A stretch of 64,000 nt of DNA from Fasciolopsis buskii (taxonomy: Eukaryota > Platyhelminthes > Trematoda > Plagiorchiida > Fasciolidae): positions 1-64,000 of the forward strand of contig LUCM01005988.1 of assembly GCA_008360955.1 (NCBI GenBank), read 5' to 3'. How positions within the stretch are numbered: position 1 is the first letter of the stretch; each line of letters begins with the position of its first letter. Made by a program: the position numbers and the translations under genes. This document shows positions 21,590 through 34,834 of the stretch, piece after piece. The notes beneath the pieces were generated by a model that worked only from the letters and a program-made list of their open reading frames with translations, was not told the DNA's origin and searched no databases.

Positions 21590-23470
21590 TTTCGCACAGG
21601 AAACTGGTTTGATGTGAAAAGTAAACAGGCAACGGAACACTAATTGATAATTAATTCCTTGCACTGCGACTATAGTCGAATGAAATAAGGCTTTTTATTG
21701 CAAATAAAGCGATTTCCCAAAATTAAATAACTTGTGATTATATGGAATATTCAAGTAATAACCCGTTTCTTGACATAGCACTATATTGTGTACGAGATTG
21801 CGAGAGAAAACCCAAATGGGTGGGAAAAGAGATTAGACGATTGTTCCACAACTCCTCAGTTCTCGGGCAAACAGAAGAGTGAAAGAGAAAGGTATGACAT
21901 GTTGGGATAAAAGACTAATGGTGGATGCCAGAAGCACGAAAACGGGATAGATGGACGAAATTCAGACGTATGGGGATTGACCACGCAAGCTCCGGAGGAC
22001 AAAATCCAAAGTAATGAATTTAGACAACGAAGCAATCAACTGATTACGAGCAAACGAATGCGGACTGAATATGAGCGACCGAACGGAAGGCACTACTATT
22101 ATCCTGATCTGGTACGGAATGAAAAGTGGACGAAGTCCTACCTCACGCGACTTCCGTAATCAGGGCCATAAAGCTGTCGTACCCAATTCATCCTTATGAT
22201 GCTAATTAAAATGTAAATAATACAAACAGCGCAGAGTGATTACAATGAAAGTATAACAGAACGGCGAGGGACGATCAGAACCGAATTTCTTTTCCTAAAT
22301 CCCTTGTTCTGATTGTCGTCCATGTTGCTGAGGGCAAATGGTTAATTTTTTCGCAATGAACTGAACTTGAAGAAGGCTGGAAGGAATATGTTGTAGAGTG
22401 CCAACAGGTAAGTATGACTGATTGGGGACACGTAATCTTGTGCTATTTTATTACGAATAAAACTGAGTTGTGCATCAGAATGAAATATGATATACAGCTC
22501 CGTTTGAACGAGTCACATGCAACGTGATGTTAAACTTGCAGAAAGCCATATGGATATCAACTGTGTAAATGTTTATGCTGGTTGTCATGTTTAAGCGGCT
22601 TTAACATCTTATACTGGCCAAGTTCTACCTTCGATAATCGTTATCCCGATGCATACCGCAACTTGCATTTGTTGAGCTAAAGGTCAAACATATCGAGTGT
22701 AGGCCACAGAGTCACTGATGACTTGTGCAAGAAATGCAAACCATCTACGGCAAGAACGTTTATCTTATTCACAAATGCTGGCACTATAATTCGAACCTCT
22801 CCTCATCTCTCACACACACTGTCTCTAAATATATATACACATATATATATAGATACATATATATAAGATTCTTACCTGGTAAAAGTTTCAATACCCTTCC
22901 TCCGTCGATAGCATATCGTTGTCTCAGCTCGTATAGTCAAAAGAGACGGGGTTGTTACCGAAGCTTCAACGACTGTGAATGGTTAACCTATTACAACTCT
23001 CCATGCCTTGCAGAAGTTTCTTTTATAATCCAGTCTACTACGATCTATGCGATTTATACTGCATATCGTTAGTGTTATTCCTTAAAACGATGCTATCAAA
23101 AACAGCGATGTTCTCCACTCTTTTGTTTCCAGTAGTTTACAGGAATTTGATCGTGCTGTGAGATGCGCAAACGGTTCCTTGAGAAACACTTGAAAATTGT
23201 CACTTCTTTGTGCTCACTCGATGGCTATTCATATAATGGGAATGATTATTTTGTTAGTACTTTGTTCATATCCATTACCACGTATGATGACTCGGACCAC
23301 AGTACCCGAAATCTGATACATTTCCAACCATTCGAGCATAGTCGAAAACTTGGGATAGCCGTGAAAACAGTTAACAATTTTCGGTCTGTCTTTTTTTTAA
23401 CCCGAAGTGTTTCTTTGCCTTGACGTTCCCTTGAGTGAAATAACTCGAGATGTGATATCAGCACTCAACT
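21590..23470. other. No supported gene; one strong splice-donor-like site and a TA microsatellite
   Basis: An ideal 5' splice-site sequence CAG-GTAAGT occurs at 22405-22413, preceded by a short open stretch (22363-22407) reading ELEEGWKEYVVECQQ; no matching acceptor or neighbouring exon was found. 22828-22865 is an imperfect TA/TACA repeat. The 115-codon frame at 22725-23072 runs through that repeat and is not considered coding. Confidence 0.35.
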
Positions 23471-23472
23471 TG

Positions 23473-23760
23473 CCATTAAGACACCGTGGAAGAATTGTCA
23501 AGCTGTTTCATCCTATTGCGAATGATATAATATTAACAACATTACAATCAAATTGTAAAACTTGTCTTGAGAAAGACTACCCACGGTAGTCGAAACATTT
23601 AACAACAGCGCTGTGGTATTAACATTAAATCATTTACAACAAAAACCAGCACAGCGCATCGGTTTTTCCATACACTTCCCACGTCATTTGGTCTTGCTGT
23701 TTTATGCTAGTTAAGAATTATCAGTAAGACATATCCATATTGCCTGATTGGTGAGCCTTC
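23473..23760 (-). mobile_element. H1 SINE, minus copy, interrupted and truncated
   Basis: 23473-23527 matches the tail and hammerhead 3' half of the SINE (AGCTGTTTCATCC is clear). Similarity then stops and resumes at about 23711-23760 (ATTATCAG, CATATCCAT) with the rest. About 180 bp of foreign sequence lies between, flanked by GAATGAT and GAATTAT, which may be a degenerate target duplication. The tRNA head is deleted and the hammerhead core is split, so the ribozyme is dead. Confidence 0.65.
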
Positions 23761-23785
23761 ATGTGGTGAAGTTCAGCAAAAAGTG

Positions 23786-23995
23786 AAGAGCCTTCCCGGT
23801 AGTGTGATGGTTAGGACGTTCGACTTACCATTGTTCGTCGCGGTTGTTCGCGTCCCAGTTCGGGACTCAGTGGATATGCACTGCTGATGATTCCTAACAG
23901 CGGTACAGTGTTTTCATGGTTTCTTAATGCTGAGATGGGCGTTCATATTACAAGATGAACTGTTTCCTGAACCATATAATCTCTGACTGCTAACT
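23786..23995 (+). mobile_element. H1 SINE, plus copy, ribozyme deleted
   Basis: A box TAGTGTGATGG at 23800-23810, a degenerate B box near 23843-23855, hammerhead 5' stem I GCACTG and core CTGATGA (23884-23890), then a deletion that removes the 3' half of stem II and the GAAA core before TACAGTG. The tail aligns with 12840-12912. The pol III head is largely retained, but the ribozyme cannot fold. Confidence 0.8.
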
Positions 23996-24136
23996 TTTTC
24001 TTTAAAACCAGTAATCTGAGCATTGTTGGTTTGTTGGTAGTCGTGAAATCCTACCATCCAGGTCACGGCGGATAAAAACAATTCGGTATTTGATCACCAA
24101 CTTTGGATTAGACATTGGCAAGGCTAGCCTTCGGGA

Positions 24137-24330
24137 AAAAGAAACAAGGTCCAAAATTGTGGGGCTCTGGTGTCGGCACTATGTGCCCCATAGGAATGGT
24201 TGGATATGAGAGAACCGGACAAGCGTACCTGAAGGGCAATAATAATGGTGAAACCAGTAGTGTGCTTCAGGGGGGAAATTTTTTGTCTATTCCTATCCAA
24301 AAAGTACTACGGACAACAATAACATGTGCA
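24137..24330 (+). mobile_element. H2 hammerhead-element copy, degenerate
   Basis: It aligns with H2 around the ribozyme: stem I GCGTAC, core CTGAAGG (the last A of the core is G), a stem II-like segment, GAA, stem III ACCAGT, cleavage base A, stem I GTGTGC. The core change should abolish activity. A 74-codon open frame overlapping it follows the RNA structure and is not evidence for a protein. Confidence 0.6.
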
Positions 24331-24871
24331 GTTTCATGACCGTTTGTATTTTGATTCCCAGTTCATTTTTACGGAGATATTCAATGTGAGGAACAAATCA
24401 GTCATTTTCACCAGGACAGTATATGTGGTGAATCAACCGTTCATTTCTGTTGTGTTTATTCAATGAACTGCTCTTCTCCTCTAAAGAGAAACCTAGGAGG
24501 AGCGCATTGGTCGGTCCCAGTTCGTTCTTGTTATAGAATTCCTTCATCCAAAGAGTGCACATATTTACATAACGAATAGATTCAACAGAGCTCGATGACG
24601 TTCACTGTATGGAACAATCGTCCATCTCATCCCAATATTCCTCATGGACATTGCCCTGAAAACCATGCAGACTTTAATGACTTGGACAACAGTCAGAATA
24701 CGGGAGACAGGATCCAGTTCTAATCACCTCGATCGGTTGAGATATTCTCACACTACAGTTAATCTCCACCGTTTGTGAAATTCATATTTTGATTAGCACC
24801 TTAAAGACGATTCAGGGTACGATAACCGAATAGTCATTGTTCATTCGAACGTGATCAGCAATTCGTGTTTC

Positions 24872-25120
24872 AGAGCAGGCAGTCCGCTGAATAAGGGATT
24901 CACCAAGCCTGTTTGTGTCAGAAATTGCAATAAATCGAGTAGTTGACTGGGCAACCACAGCAGGTGGGCCGAGAATGCTAGAAGGCGTAGTATACACTTG
25001 TCAGTCCACCGCCCTTTATGCCCAGCGACGAGCAAAATGTACAGCTATGGAGTTGTTGTGTGGCATATGGGCAAGGGGATGAATGGAATTGCGATTTGGT
25101 ATTTCCAGTTTCTCGTGTGT
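24872..25120 (+). repeat. Near-identical 250-bp repeat, plus copy
   Basis: Partner of 21141-21389, in opposite orientation, 3.5 kb away. The pair encloses two H2-related copies and the middle SINE pair. Confidence 0.85.
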
Positions 25121-25559
25121 AGTTTTTCGCTGTTTAAAGGCTGTCATTGTACTAAATTGATGGTGGGTGCAGATTGCCTACAAGTACCAATTCATGCGGT
25201 GCTCCGGTCTTGCTGGGCTACCTCCAAGTGACTGTGGGTTTAGAAGCGCCCAACTTGTGCCATTTGGATACGCTGCTCCTAGCACGGGTAGCCATAGGAC
25301 TGGAGCAAGCAATGCGAATTCGTTATTGAGCTAACGCCCTGTAAGTCTATCTGGACCGGATGCGACGGGAAATCGTCGCTCATGGTATCGCGTACTTTGA
25401 CTATTCCAATTCCAGGAAAGCTTTTCAAAATTTTCTTGAGACATACTACCGAAATCATAGGGATGCTTCAAAACCACCGCCTAATTCTAAGGCCTGATCT
25501 AGTCCAGTTTTGCCTACCTTGTAAAATCCTCCAAAACGTCAAACCATAGGCACTCATGA

Positions 25560-26615
25560 AGAAGGTTATGCGGTTTGTGAATTGCGAATTGTGATTTTCC
25601 TGCCGTCAGTGCTTGATGAATTCGTTAATGCAATGATTTAAAACTGTCATCATTAGTGAAGCCGTAATTGAAAATCACGATGATTGTCTTTATCGTACCA
25701 GCTGTTTCACCTGCCTATTTAAGTACTGTCAAGTTAGACGTCAGACACACCAGTTGATGAATGAAAATGAGGCTCATGCTACTGGTACAGATTAAGTGGT
25801 CAGGATCGTCAGATCGTTCCTGAATTCACGTTTCAGTCTCCTATGAGTATTCCATAGCGAAGGGTCCTCGACGCCTAAACCAACACTTAGGTGTGAAGGC
25901 TGGAAAGCGTCAGACACGGTTGGACGTCCGTGATGTAAAAGGGTTACATCACTTGGTGGTCAGATTTATGAAGGGAAACTTGTGGTAGAGTTTGTCTCAA
26001 CAAATTCATCCCCCCTCGTTTTAGTCCCGGTTCTCTCGATATTTGTGCTGTGCTCAATCGGTCACCGTCATGCCAATTCCAAGACAACATCATGGTCTGC
26101 ACCTCTGTCACTTCCAGTCAACTTCACCACTTAGCAGCCCTGAGTCGTTGCCCGAAGACCGTTTGCTTTGTGGCACTTTTCATAGGGCAATAAAAACGTA
26201 TACTGTCTGTTTCTGATAAGAACCAATAAGGACGGCCCCAAATTTCTACCTCTATGGTAAGTCTTGGATCATTACATATATAGCGCAAACAATAGCTCTC
26301 TGCTGTGCGTAAGCCCTGTGTTAACGGACGGATTGATGTTGGTAGGAACACGGGAAACCCTTGAGACTTATGTTGAACTTGTGTTACTATTGGAGCTGGA
26401 CGTCGATACCTCAGAAATACAACGGGGCTGGAAAACAATGCATCAGATACTAACAAGTTCAATTCAAGTGCTTGTTTAATCACATATTGAAAGCACGTGG
26501 TTGGCCGAATGACGACCAATCCAGACTGTACCGAATAATATCGGTGGTTCGCTATACGGTTAATGTAAAACGAGGGTTCCAGTGAAACAACCAATACAGA
26601 AACACCGTTGGACAA
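25560..26615 (-). mobile_element. Possible 3' end and LTR of another LTR retroelement (weak)
   Basis: On the minus strand a purine-rich tract AAAACGAGGGGGGATGA (about 26022-26006) is followed by TGTTGAGACAAAC starting at 26002, which looks like a polypurine tract next to an LTR beginning with TG. Further along lies a TATA-like TACTTAAATAGG near 25725. Upstream is the longest open frame of the window (26124-26615, 163 codons, minus), but I recognise no integrase or other domain in it. No matching 5' LTR was found. Confidence 0.25.
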
Positions 26616-29600
26616 ATATTTGCTTAATTGTCTCTGCTTTAGTCATGCACTTTATACTCTGTGTAAGGTGTTAGGCTGACCCATCCTTATGCGGAACTGA
26701 GAACAGCCTGCGCAGAGCTAGAAATGCGCCATAGAATGTGTTGCAGGATTCAAAGAACCCGAACGCTTCAATGGCGGATTTTTGTCTCCCTTTATGATTA
26801 ACCATGATGTGTAACTATGGCCTGAAAAAGAAATCCGGTCGGGTTTTGACATAGTTTTCGTACTAACATCAAGAACTAGCATGTTTCTTCAACGAAACTC
26901 ACAACGGATAGTCATTAAGGAGATAGTAATTAACCGTAAATCGATCAGGATAACCCGTTTCACTGGATTTGTTCTGATCCATTACGAATAAATTAAAAAA
27001 CGAGAGGAAACGGAATAAACGTAACTAATACGAACGAATCACGTTCTTCTCTTCTCCTTTCAATCAGACACACTGACTAGATATGAGATCTGCCGGAAAT
27101 TCGATTGGAATTTCATTGCACTTACGATGGGTAGTTATGCCAATTTCATTTTCCGCTTCAAATTAAGGGAGAAGGAAATAAGACTGCAATGTTTTCCTTT
27201 GGTTATTTAGTCATAACGCATGGTTTAGGCCTTCGCATATGAGTTTTTCAGCCTTCACTTCCAGTTCTCAGGTTCAGTAACGATCTTTCTACTTAGCACC
27301 ACAACAAAATAAAAGTTTAAGGTACTACACAGATTTCGGAAGGTCTATTTTCACGCGAACATTTTTGTAAGTCCGCTTTTGTGAGAGCACCTTCAATAAA
27401 TGCTAGATACTGGTAGTCATAACAGCTACAATCAAAAGGTTAACTGTTCCGAAATGCATTGTGACAAATAGTCCCAAGTAACTGATGCCGGTAGTTTTAA
27501 TTGTGATTACTTCATGCTTATTTAATAAATCATCTCAAAATTTCGATAAACAGTTCTTTACAATAAATCTGAATTTGTTAAAGGGCTTTTCTACAGAGTT
27601 GAAAAAGGTAGGTACCGTTCCGAACGTCCTGGTTTAAAACGAACCGCATTAGCTCACCAATCAATCGGTGCATTATTAAAAACAAGACGAATTCCTTCTT
27701 TGGTTGGCTTTTCCACAATTTAAAGGAACACCGTTCAAGAGAACTGTTGAAATTAGACCAAGCTAATTGGGGATGAGACTCTAGTGACCGATATGCAAAC
27801 CAACACGTTAACATCAGCTTCCATGCAAGAAGGGAGAGATCGAATGAAGGATTCGGCCACTTCGACCATTCTTATAAATATGAACACCAAATACTGAAAT
27901 TTGTTTCACCCATATACAATCACAATTTTCCCACTCCTTCCTTGGTAAACCTTTGGTGAAATCAGTTCGTTTGTCTTTTGCATCCGGTCAGTTCCATTCC
28001 GCTGGTCTCTTGGTCAATTTTCTTTCTCCCATAAGCATATGCATCTTACAAAAGGTCAACTGATTATGTACTGATTGCTATATCAGGTACTTTAAATCCC
28101 ATTTCCATTTTCAACTGAACTAAAGAGCTCTCAGGATTGTCATCCGATAGGGTGAGCAGAGTTTATTCATAGTCGTCATCAGATTTCCAAAGAACACTTT
28201 CGCGTTCCATTCGCCAAAGTCTCGGCATGTTTGGTCTTTATTCCAGGGAAGACGATTCGGACTGTCTGCACTCCGATCGCACTGAACAATACGCCATCTA
28301 TCTTCCACAGACCTTGTATGAATGGTTCGTCTTACCCCGTTTAAATCAGTCACTCAACCAAAGTTTTGGTATTCATTAAGTTCACCACAGTGAACGAACC
28401 TAGTTAGTGATCGATCGAGATGTCCTTTACCGATAAAGCAGCCCAAGTTGGTCGGTGACTTGTCGCCAGAAAGGAAAAGTTACGACTCATTGGCCACGTA
28501 ACGAATATAGGCGAACTTTGTTTTGATCTGTTCTTACGGTTGTATATATCCAATAATTGCTGGACCCAAGCTGTTGAAAAGATGAAACGTTACACCGGTA
28601 AACCACAGACTGTTTTAGGAGGTCCTAGAAGACAACATATATTTCGGGTATTTTACAACTACAGCAGTAGGTGGAGACTGAACAGACCATGGTGGGAGGC
28701 TAGAAACCCAAGCGTTATGTCTAAATAACTTCGGGAAACACTGTAGTCCGACTGCATAGAACGATCTGTAACAAGATTATTTCAATGAACATTTGAAGGG
28801 GCCATCACATTCCGGAAATCAGTTTCGTCCACCTGATGTAATAAGAAAATGACCTTTCTACAAATGGTTACTAGTCTAAAGACTGTTTCTCAATATGCTT
28901 CAACGACACAGACTGAAGGTCGCCTCATGGTGTATCTCGAGGCTGAAGCAAATGTAAATGTCTTCTGCCCACGGTATTTCTCACAAATGCTCCAGATTGA
29001 TAGTTTGCGCATGATGTGCATTTCACCTTTTGTGGTCTGCGAGAAAATGTGATTGGTTGAAGCTTGTGGGTGTCAGAAGATTCGTGCAAGAGGGGTTGAA
29101 AATATGAGGAGCTCATATCACCGATCATGTTCGACTATAGTTGAGCATTCCGGGATAATACGAGGAGTGCAAGATGGGAAATGTGGCCAGTCTGAGCTCA
29201 AGTCACTGAAACAGTTAGGTACAACTCCGCTAACGTCTGCGATAGCACTCCACTATTTTTTGCAATTCTCTAGAGTGAAAAACGAATATTCTGCTACGGT
29301 TGTTGCTGAAACCTTATTTCACTGTACCGCACGACTCCAGTGGTAGAGTATCTCGATAAGCGGAAGGTCGCTGATGTCGACTTTTGTATGCCCAGTGCGT
29401 GATTGGACTTTTCATTCATTATAATGTCTGGCTCCTCATACCAAATCAAAGCAAATGAAGAATAACAAAATATTGCAATACCTTGAGCCCACTCAAAGAT
29501 TTCGGGAATATCACTGCTGCGTAACAATAAGTTAAAGTTTAGTACGTAACCGCATTTGCACTTAGAGTTTATGTGGTGAACTCGGATCGATGTTTTATCT

Positions 29601-32600
29601 GCGGCTCGAATAAATTTTATTGTATGTGGGACGCTTCACGTTTTTCCCAATGCAGCTTCTGATTGACTCTTTTCCGGGGTTGCATATTGATGAGGAGTGT
29701 CCCGTGAATCACAAGCGACTTCACCGAATTCGCCTCGATTTGACAAAGCACCTGAAAAGAAATGAGGTTTGTGTGTCAAATTAGACTAAAACAACACTAG
29801 CGGTCAAATAACTGCAGTGTAGAGTCGACACAAATAATCTGGGCACAAATGCAAGAGAATTCACAATTTTTTGTGAAATTGCAATTTGGAACCACTTCCA
29901 TGTTTGTCACGAAAGCAGTTGTTCAATCCGTATTCCTTTTCCCGCTGAAGAACCGTTTTTGTAACACACACGAATCCACCATTTTCATCTGTGTACAGAT
30001 TTCTCGAACACGTTGCACAACTGCTTCATCGTGTTTAATTGACATGCCACTAGCGGAAAACATATGAGCTTTTTCCTCGAATGGATTTGAACCAAGGCGT
30101 AATCCAAATAGTATCTTTAACTTTAGCATTGCACACGTGATCTAATGCGGCTGGCTCCGTAATTCGCATGACTTATACTCACCTCGTTTGCAGCTACCGG
30201 TTCTTACAAAAGATTTCCTGCCTTTAACTATGATTCGACGCTTTCACTAGATAAACTCAACTTTTGACTCATTCTTTTCTGTTGCTGTGCGTCCCCCGGC
30301 TTCTTAGTGCTGTCTGATCAAAACGTTTTTTAATGGGTAAGTTTACCAATTGGTAGTTATTTTTCCTGATAATTACAGACAAATATTTCATTCTGAGCAA
30401 GCGTGCTTTTGATCATTACAAATGTATTTTTGTTTCCCATTAAATTTCTTGCACGATTGCTATTCAGCATACGTGCGCACGCGCAAATTGTTTAACAAGA
30501 TCGAATCGGTTCATTTCTGCCTTTAGACGATTACTACACATGCAATTTGACTTGAGTTCATCACAGATCTATAGATGGAACTTGTCTTGCTTTGTACCAC
30601 GGAGATCTCCGAATTTCAACTGATTCATTACAGTCGGTTTTTGTCCAAGCGAATCCTAACTGGGAGTACATCTATCGCAGATACCGTATCACAACTGCGG
30701 TAAGATTCAACTAGGTTCTGATTCTCCGGGTAGGCGAATACCATTGTTGTGATAAGATAAATGCAATTTTTATTGCTGGCAATCTATTCAAATGCAATTA
30801 AAGGATGCACATCAAACTTGTTTGCTTCGTAGACTAACAAGAGGAAAGCATAGTTCATGCAGCTAATATGTAGATTTAGAGCGCCACTAGGATACCTTGA
30901 GGTACCTAGTGAGAAACCCCTTTCTCAAATACCGAAATGCCTGGGACATCAATATTTTGCACATTGGAAACTGTTCCACGCCATCGATCTCTTTGGTTGG
31001 TAGACTAAATGTTGAACCCCAATTCGTCCTTCTTCTTTTGACGATGTAAGAGGTTCTTTATGCAAATAGTTATGCCCATAAAAATGCCTACTAACAACCT
31101 GCGTTGCTTCCACGTGTGATGAGAGATTTGGGATCAGGAATACAGGAAATGTGATAACCTGCGATTTTCAAACCGACCGAAAACATCCCACGCAGATTTC
31201 ACTTACTTCTTAAAACGTGTGGCCACTTAGTAAAGTACCGTGTATACTACCGAGATGCTTGTAAACCGGGCCCATAAACCTTATTTTTTCCTCCTACTCT
31301 CCCGATTAGATAAGCCGTGTAAGCCAACGACCAAATTCAATCAGCCGGTATTTTTGACTGTTCGTCAGTCGACCAATCACGTTCGCGTATGCCTAGGTCA
31401 CATGACGTAGACACTTTACAGCTTCCAATTTTTCAATAAACTGCTTTCTCAGAACGACGAGCTTTAGTCCGCGCTCAATATTCAAATCGGGAAAAATAGT
31501 GAATCACTAAATTGACGGGTTCAAGCCGAAATCGCTTTTCGTTTTAACGAAACAAACAAAGTGCATTTCGAAAATCTGTCTGAGAATAATTGAAACCCCC
31601 CCCCCGGCTAAAGTTAGAGGGGATCACGGGAGTCGGGGAACCCGAAATGCACTTCAAAATTCATTGTTTATGCAACTTTTCACTTCTGTCCATCTGAATC
31701 AAACGAGGACGGGATTAGATCGATGACTGGCTAATTTTATTCTTAAGTGCACCTACCGATCACGTGGTATTAAAACGTTCAACCTACAGGTAGATTTTTT
31801 GCAAGAAAATTATAAAAGAGATTAAAAGATTGATTCTGTTTTAGCAAACATTATCTTCTTCATGATAACTACGAAAATGTTGTTATTCAATGCATCACTT
31901 CCTTTTTACAGTAAGGTGCTTTCAAATCACCCTATTACAGTTTCAGTGTGAATCACGTGCGGTACATTTTGCCCGCACAAAATCAGTCGTATGTTTCGAC
32001 ATAGGGCCAAGGTCTATCGGTTGTGCACGATAGTATGAAACTAATCTGTCGCAGAAATCTATTCATTTTGATTATATTGAAAATCAGTGCTCGTTATTGT
32101 TCAGGTAGCTCATTTTCACGACTTTCTGATCAGTGAACTTGGTGTGTAAATCGCAGGAGTCTCATCGCCAGTGTAAGTAGCATTGTTAGTGCGTAGGCTT
32201 ATTAGAAAGCAATCATCTCTATTCATAGGGTTCTTTTCATTAGGCTGACGTTCCACCTCCTCGACGACCTGGACCCAAAGAATGGAAGATTTGTAACTTC
32301 CGGAATAAGGCTGACTTGTCTCTGTTCCGATTATTTACTGATTAATCACAAAACAACTAAGCAGTATTGGAATGACCAGGTGTTTCACCCATATCTGAGA
32401 GTGTCCAAGGGCAGGCGATATAGAGCAATCTACAGGTTGGATTGTTTTCAAAGATTTTTTCCATCCACAGAACCAGTGCGCGTATTTGTACCTGGAACGT
32501 CCAAAAACTGAGTAGCTGTTAGCAGAAAATTGCATGTTCACAATCACCTACTTTTTGAGACACTCCGCACGCACTCTCACTTTCTTTGCACACGAGAGAC

Positions 32601-34800
32601 GAAAAACACTGAAGATCATCCATTCCTGTTCACGCCGATGATCACGATCCAAGCCGAACGTGCCGGAGGGTTTGATCCCTCCTATTTCTTTTTCTCCAAC
32701 TAATCAACTCGAAAATATTTTACTAATGATTTTAGATACTTTAATACTGAATTTAAAGGTGATCAAATAAAGTACAGAATTTGTCAGTTTAGTTTGAGGT
32801 CGAAAAGCCAAACTCGGTTTAGGTCCGTATGTGGAATTCCTCGTCTGGAGGCCAACCTCGCTAAAGGCAAATCAATGTTCCCATTTTATCGACCCTTACG
32901 TTTTACTTGAATAAAATGGGACGTTGCTAATGCCTACTTCAAAAGTCGTATAACAATTAACGAAGCAAGAGCGTCGTTCATTCATAGCTAAGGTCGTTTC
33001 TCCCAAACCAACGATCTCAAAAGCAGCCGTCACCAATTGTGGTATTTTACTTTCAAATTCAAGAAGTGTAAATCTGACAGCATGAAATACTTGAAACCCA
33101 AAGACGCAAATCCTGGCATCGAAAAATCACAGCTACCCCTATTCCGGAAGTAGAATCGTACTGCTTTACCAGTCCACTGATGTAGACTTACCAAATTAAT
33201 GTTTGATTTTCACATTTTCACAAATCCGTTTCAATGGGACATCTCTTACAAGTTCCAGTCGACAAAACAAACACCAAATTCACCAAACGTTTTCCACACC
33301 ACTCAGTTCGTGCGAAGTGATCAATTGCTTAATCAGGATAATCGAACATATCATTCTCATACGCTCAAATGACTGGGGAATATTAACTCAACTGTTCACC
33401 AGGCAGTTCGGTCTTGGCGACGTATTCGGGGTGAGAACACAATTGATTCCACTGTTTGTTGCCAGCGAACTGCATCTTGCACATGTGTGTCCCTTCCCTA
33501 TTTGATTATATCGCAGTTTTGTTTCGCAAGAAAGCATTAAGGAAATCGATGTATTTGTCAGCAAGAATTGATAAACCCGCATTCGCAACTTCACAAGGCA
33601 ATTCGTTGTCCAAATTGAAGTCATCGGAGGGTTTTAAAACTGTGCACGTGTACCCGAGATTCCACTCATTTTTATTGTAAATCTTGTAAATTTCTTATAA
33701 ATTTGAAAGCTAACAAGATGCATACACCGTTTTTCGCCATGTGATTAGCTATTGGACCTAATCGAATGGTCAAGCAGGAATAGGTGCGGATGAAAAACTC
33801 GGCAGGAGCAGATTACAAATCCGCAGACAAGGCTGCAACACTTGTGCATTGAATGTCATCTGAGTGGAACGTTTTAGGCCAATCTGTTGAACTGACAGTG
33901 TTTGGAGACATTAACGAAATCCAGTTATGCCAGCTTGTGATCATCACTTAACAAGTTTAGGCCCCAAAAAGTCAGCAATTTCAAGAACAACCTTTCACCG
34001 GGACACTGATGTGAGATCTGAGACATGGACGATTATTCATTTAGTAGACCAAAATGAAAGTCGGTTTACTTAACAGAAGGGACCAAAACTCAAGCCTCAT
34101 TGGCATATGAACAATTAGATGATGAAGGATGGTTCAGTGAAGAAAGATCTAAGAGTTTTCCCGGTCAGTCAGGATAAGTGGCGAATAATGTGTGGTGAGC
34201 TAAGAATAGATCAGCAACACTTGCCATTTCACAATGTGCGCCGTTCACAATCTAGCATCGGGACTTCTGCAACTACAAGATTTCCCGCGTTATTTTGGAA
34301 TTACTTTGAAATTGTTCGGATTTATGCCAAAAATTTTCGGAATAGGCTGAGAACCTGTCCCTGTTCCACGAGACTTCTCAAGAATATATTTGTCCGAAGA
34401 TTGTAGAGCATTGCACAGATAACTGTGCTTACGCAAAAATGCGCTCATGCAGGATGAGCCGCTTTCCAGGCCTATGCGCACGAGATCCCAGTAAATCAGT
34501 TGACTGACGTTTTCAGATAGTCATAACATATTTCTGAATAATTTTGACATAGTTCCGAGATAATTTGGGGAATGATACAGAGAATTCGCAGAGAAATCGA
34601 ACCCCTTATGTTTGGCCGACTGCTAGTCATTTGACCTCTATTTCCCGAGCACGATTACCGTTATCAGGTGTCGTATACGAAGGTCCTGCATGAGATAGAT
34701 GGTTAATAACTTATCTTTAACTGAGACTAAGCAGTGTTTATAAACGTGTTCATTATTCACCAGTTCACATCCTTCGTCAGACTGCTCAGTGTGGTTTTCG
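26616..34800. other. No supported gene
   Basis: Stop-rich sequence. Short open frames at 28120-28353 (minus), 28849-29346 (plus) and 33203-33505 (plus) have no recognisable motif. 31596-31605 is a C10 run. 31365-31435 has a CCAAT box (GACCAATCACG), a TGACGT motif and AATAAA-like sequence, a promoter-like mix also expected in an LTR. 34310-34335 shares a short block with 63240-63265, possibly the far end of repeat R2. Confidence 0.35.
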
Positions 34801-34834
34801 TTTGTGAGATATTTTTCGTACCATGAAATCACTA

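Noticed and set aside
22714..22745. A third hammerhead (CTGATGA followed by a CTTG-TG-CAAG hairpin and AAA)
   Set aside because: The G of the GAAA core is used up by the hairpin and no complementary stem I could be found.
24998..25231. Protein kinase gene fragment (MYSYGVVVW motif)
   Set aside because: Only subdomain IX-like residues match. No DFG, APE or HRD motif is in register nearby, and the sequence is a duplicated repeat.
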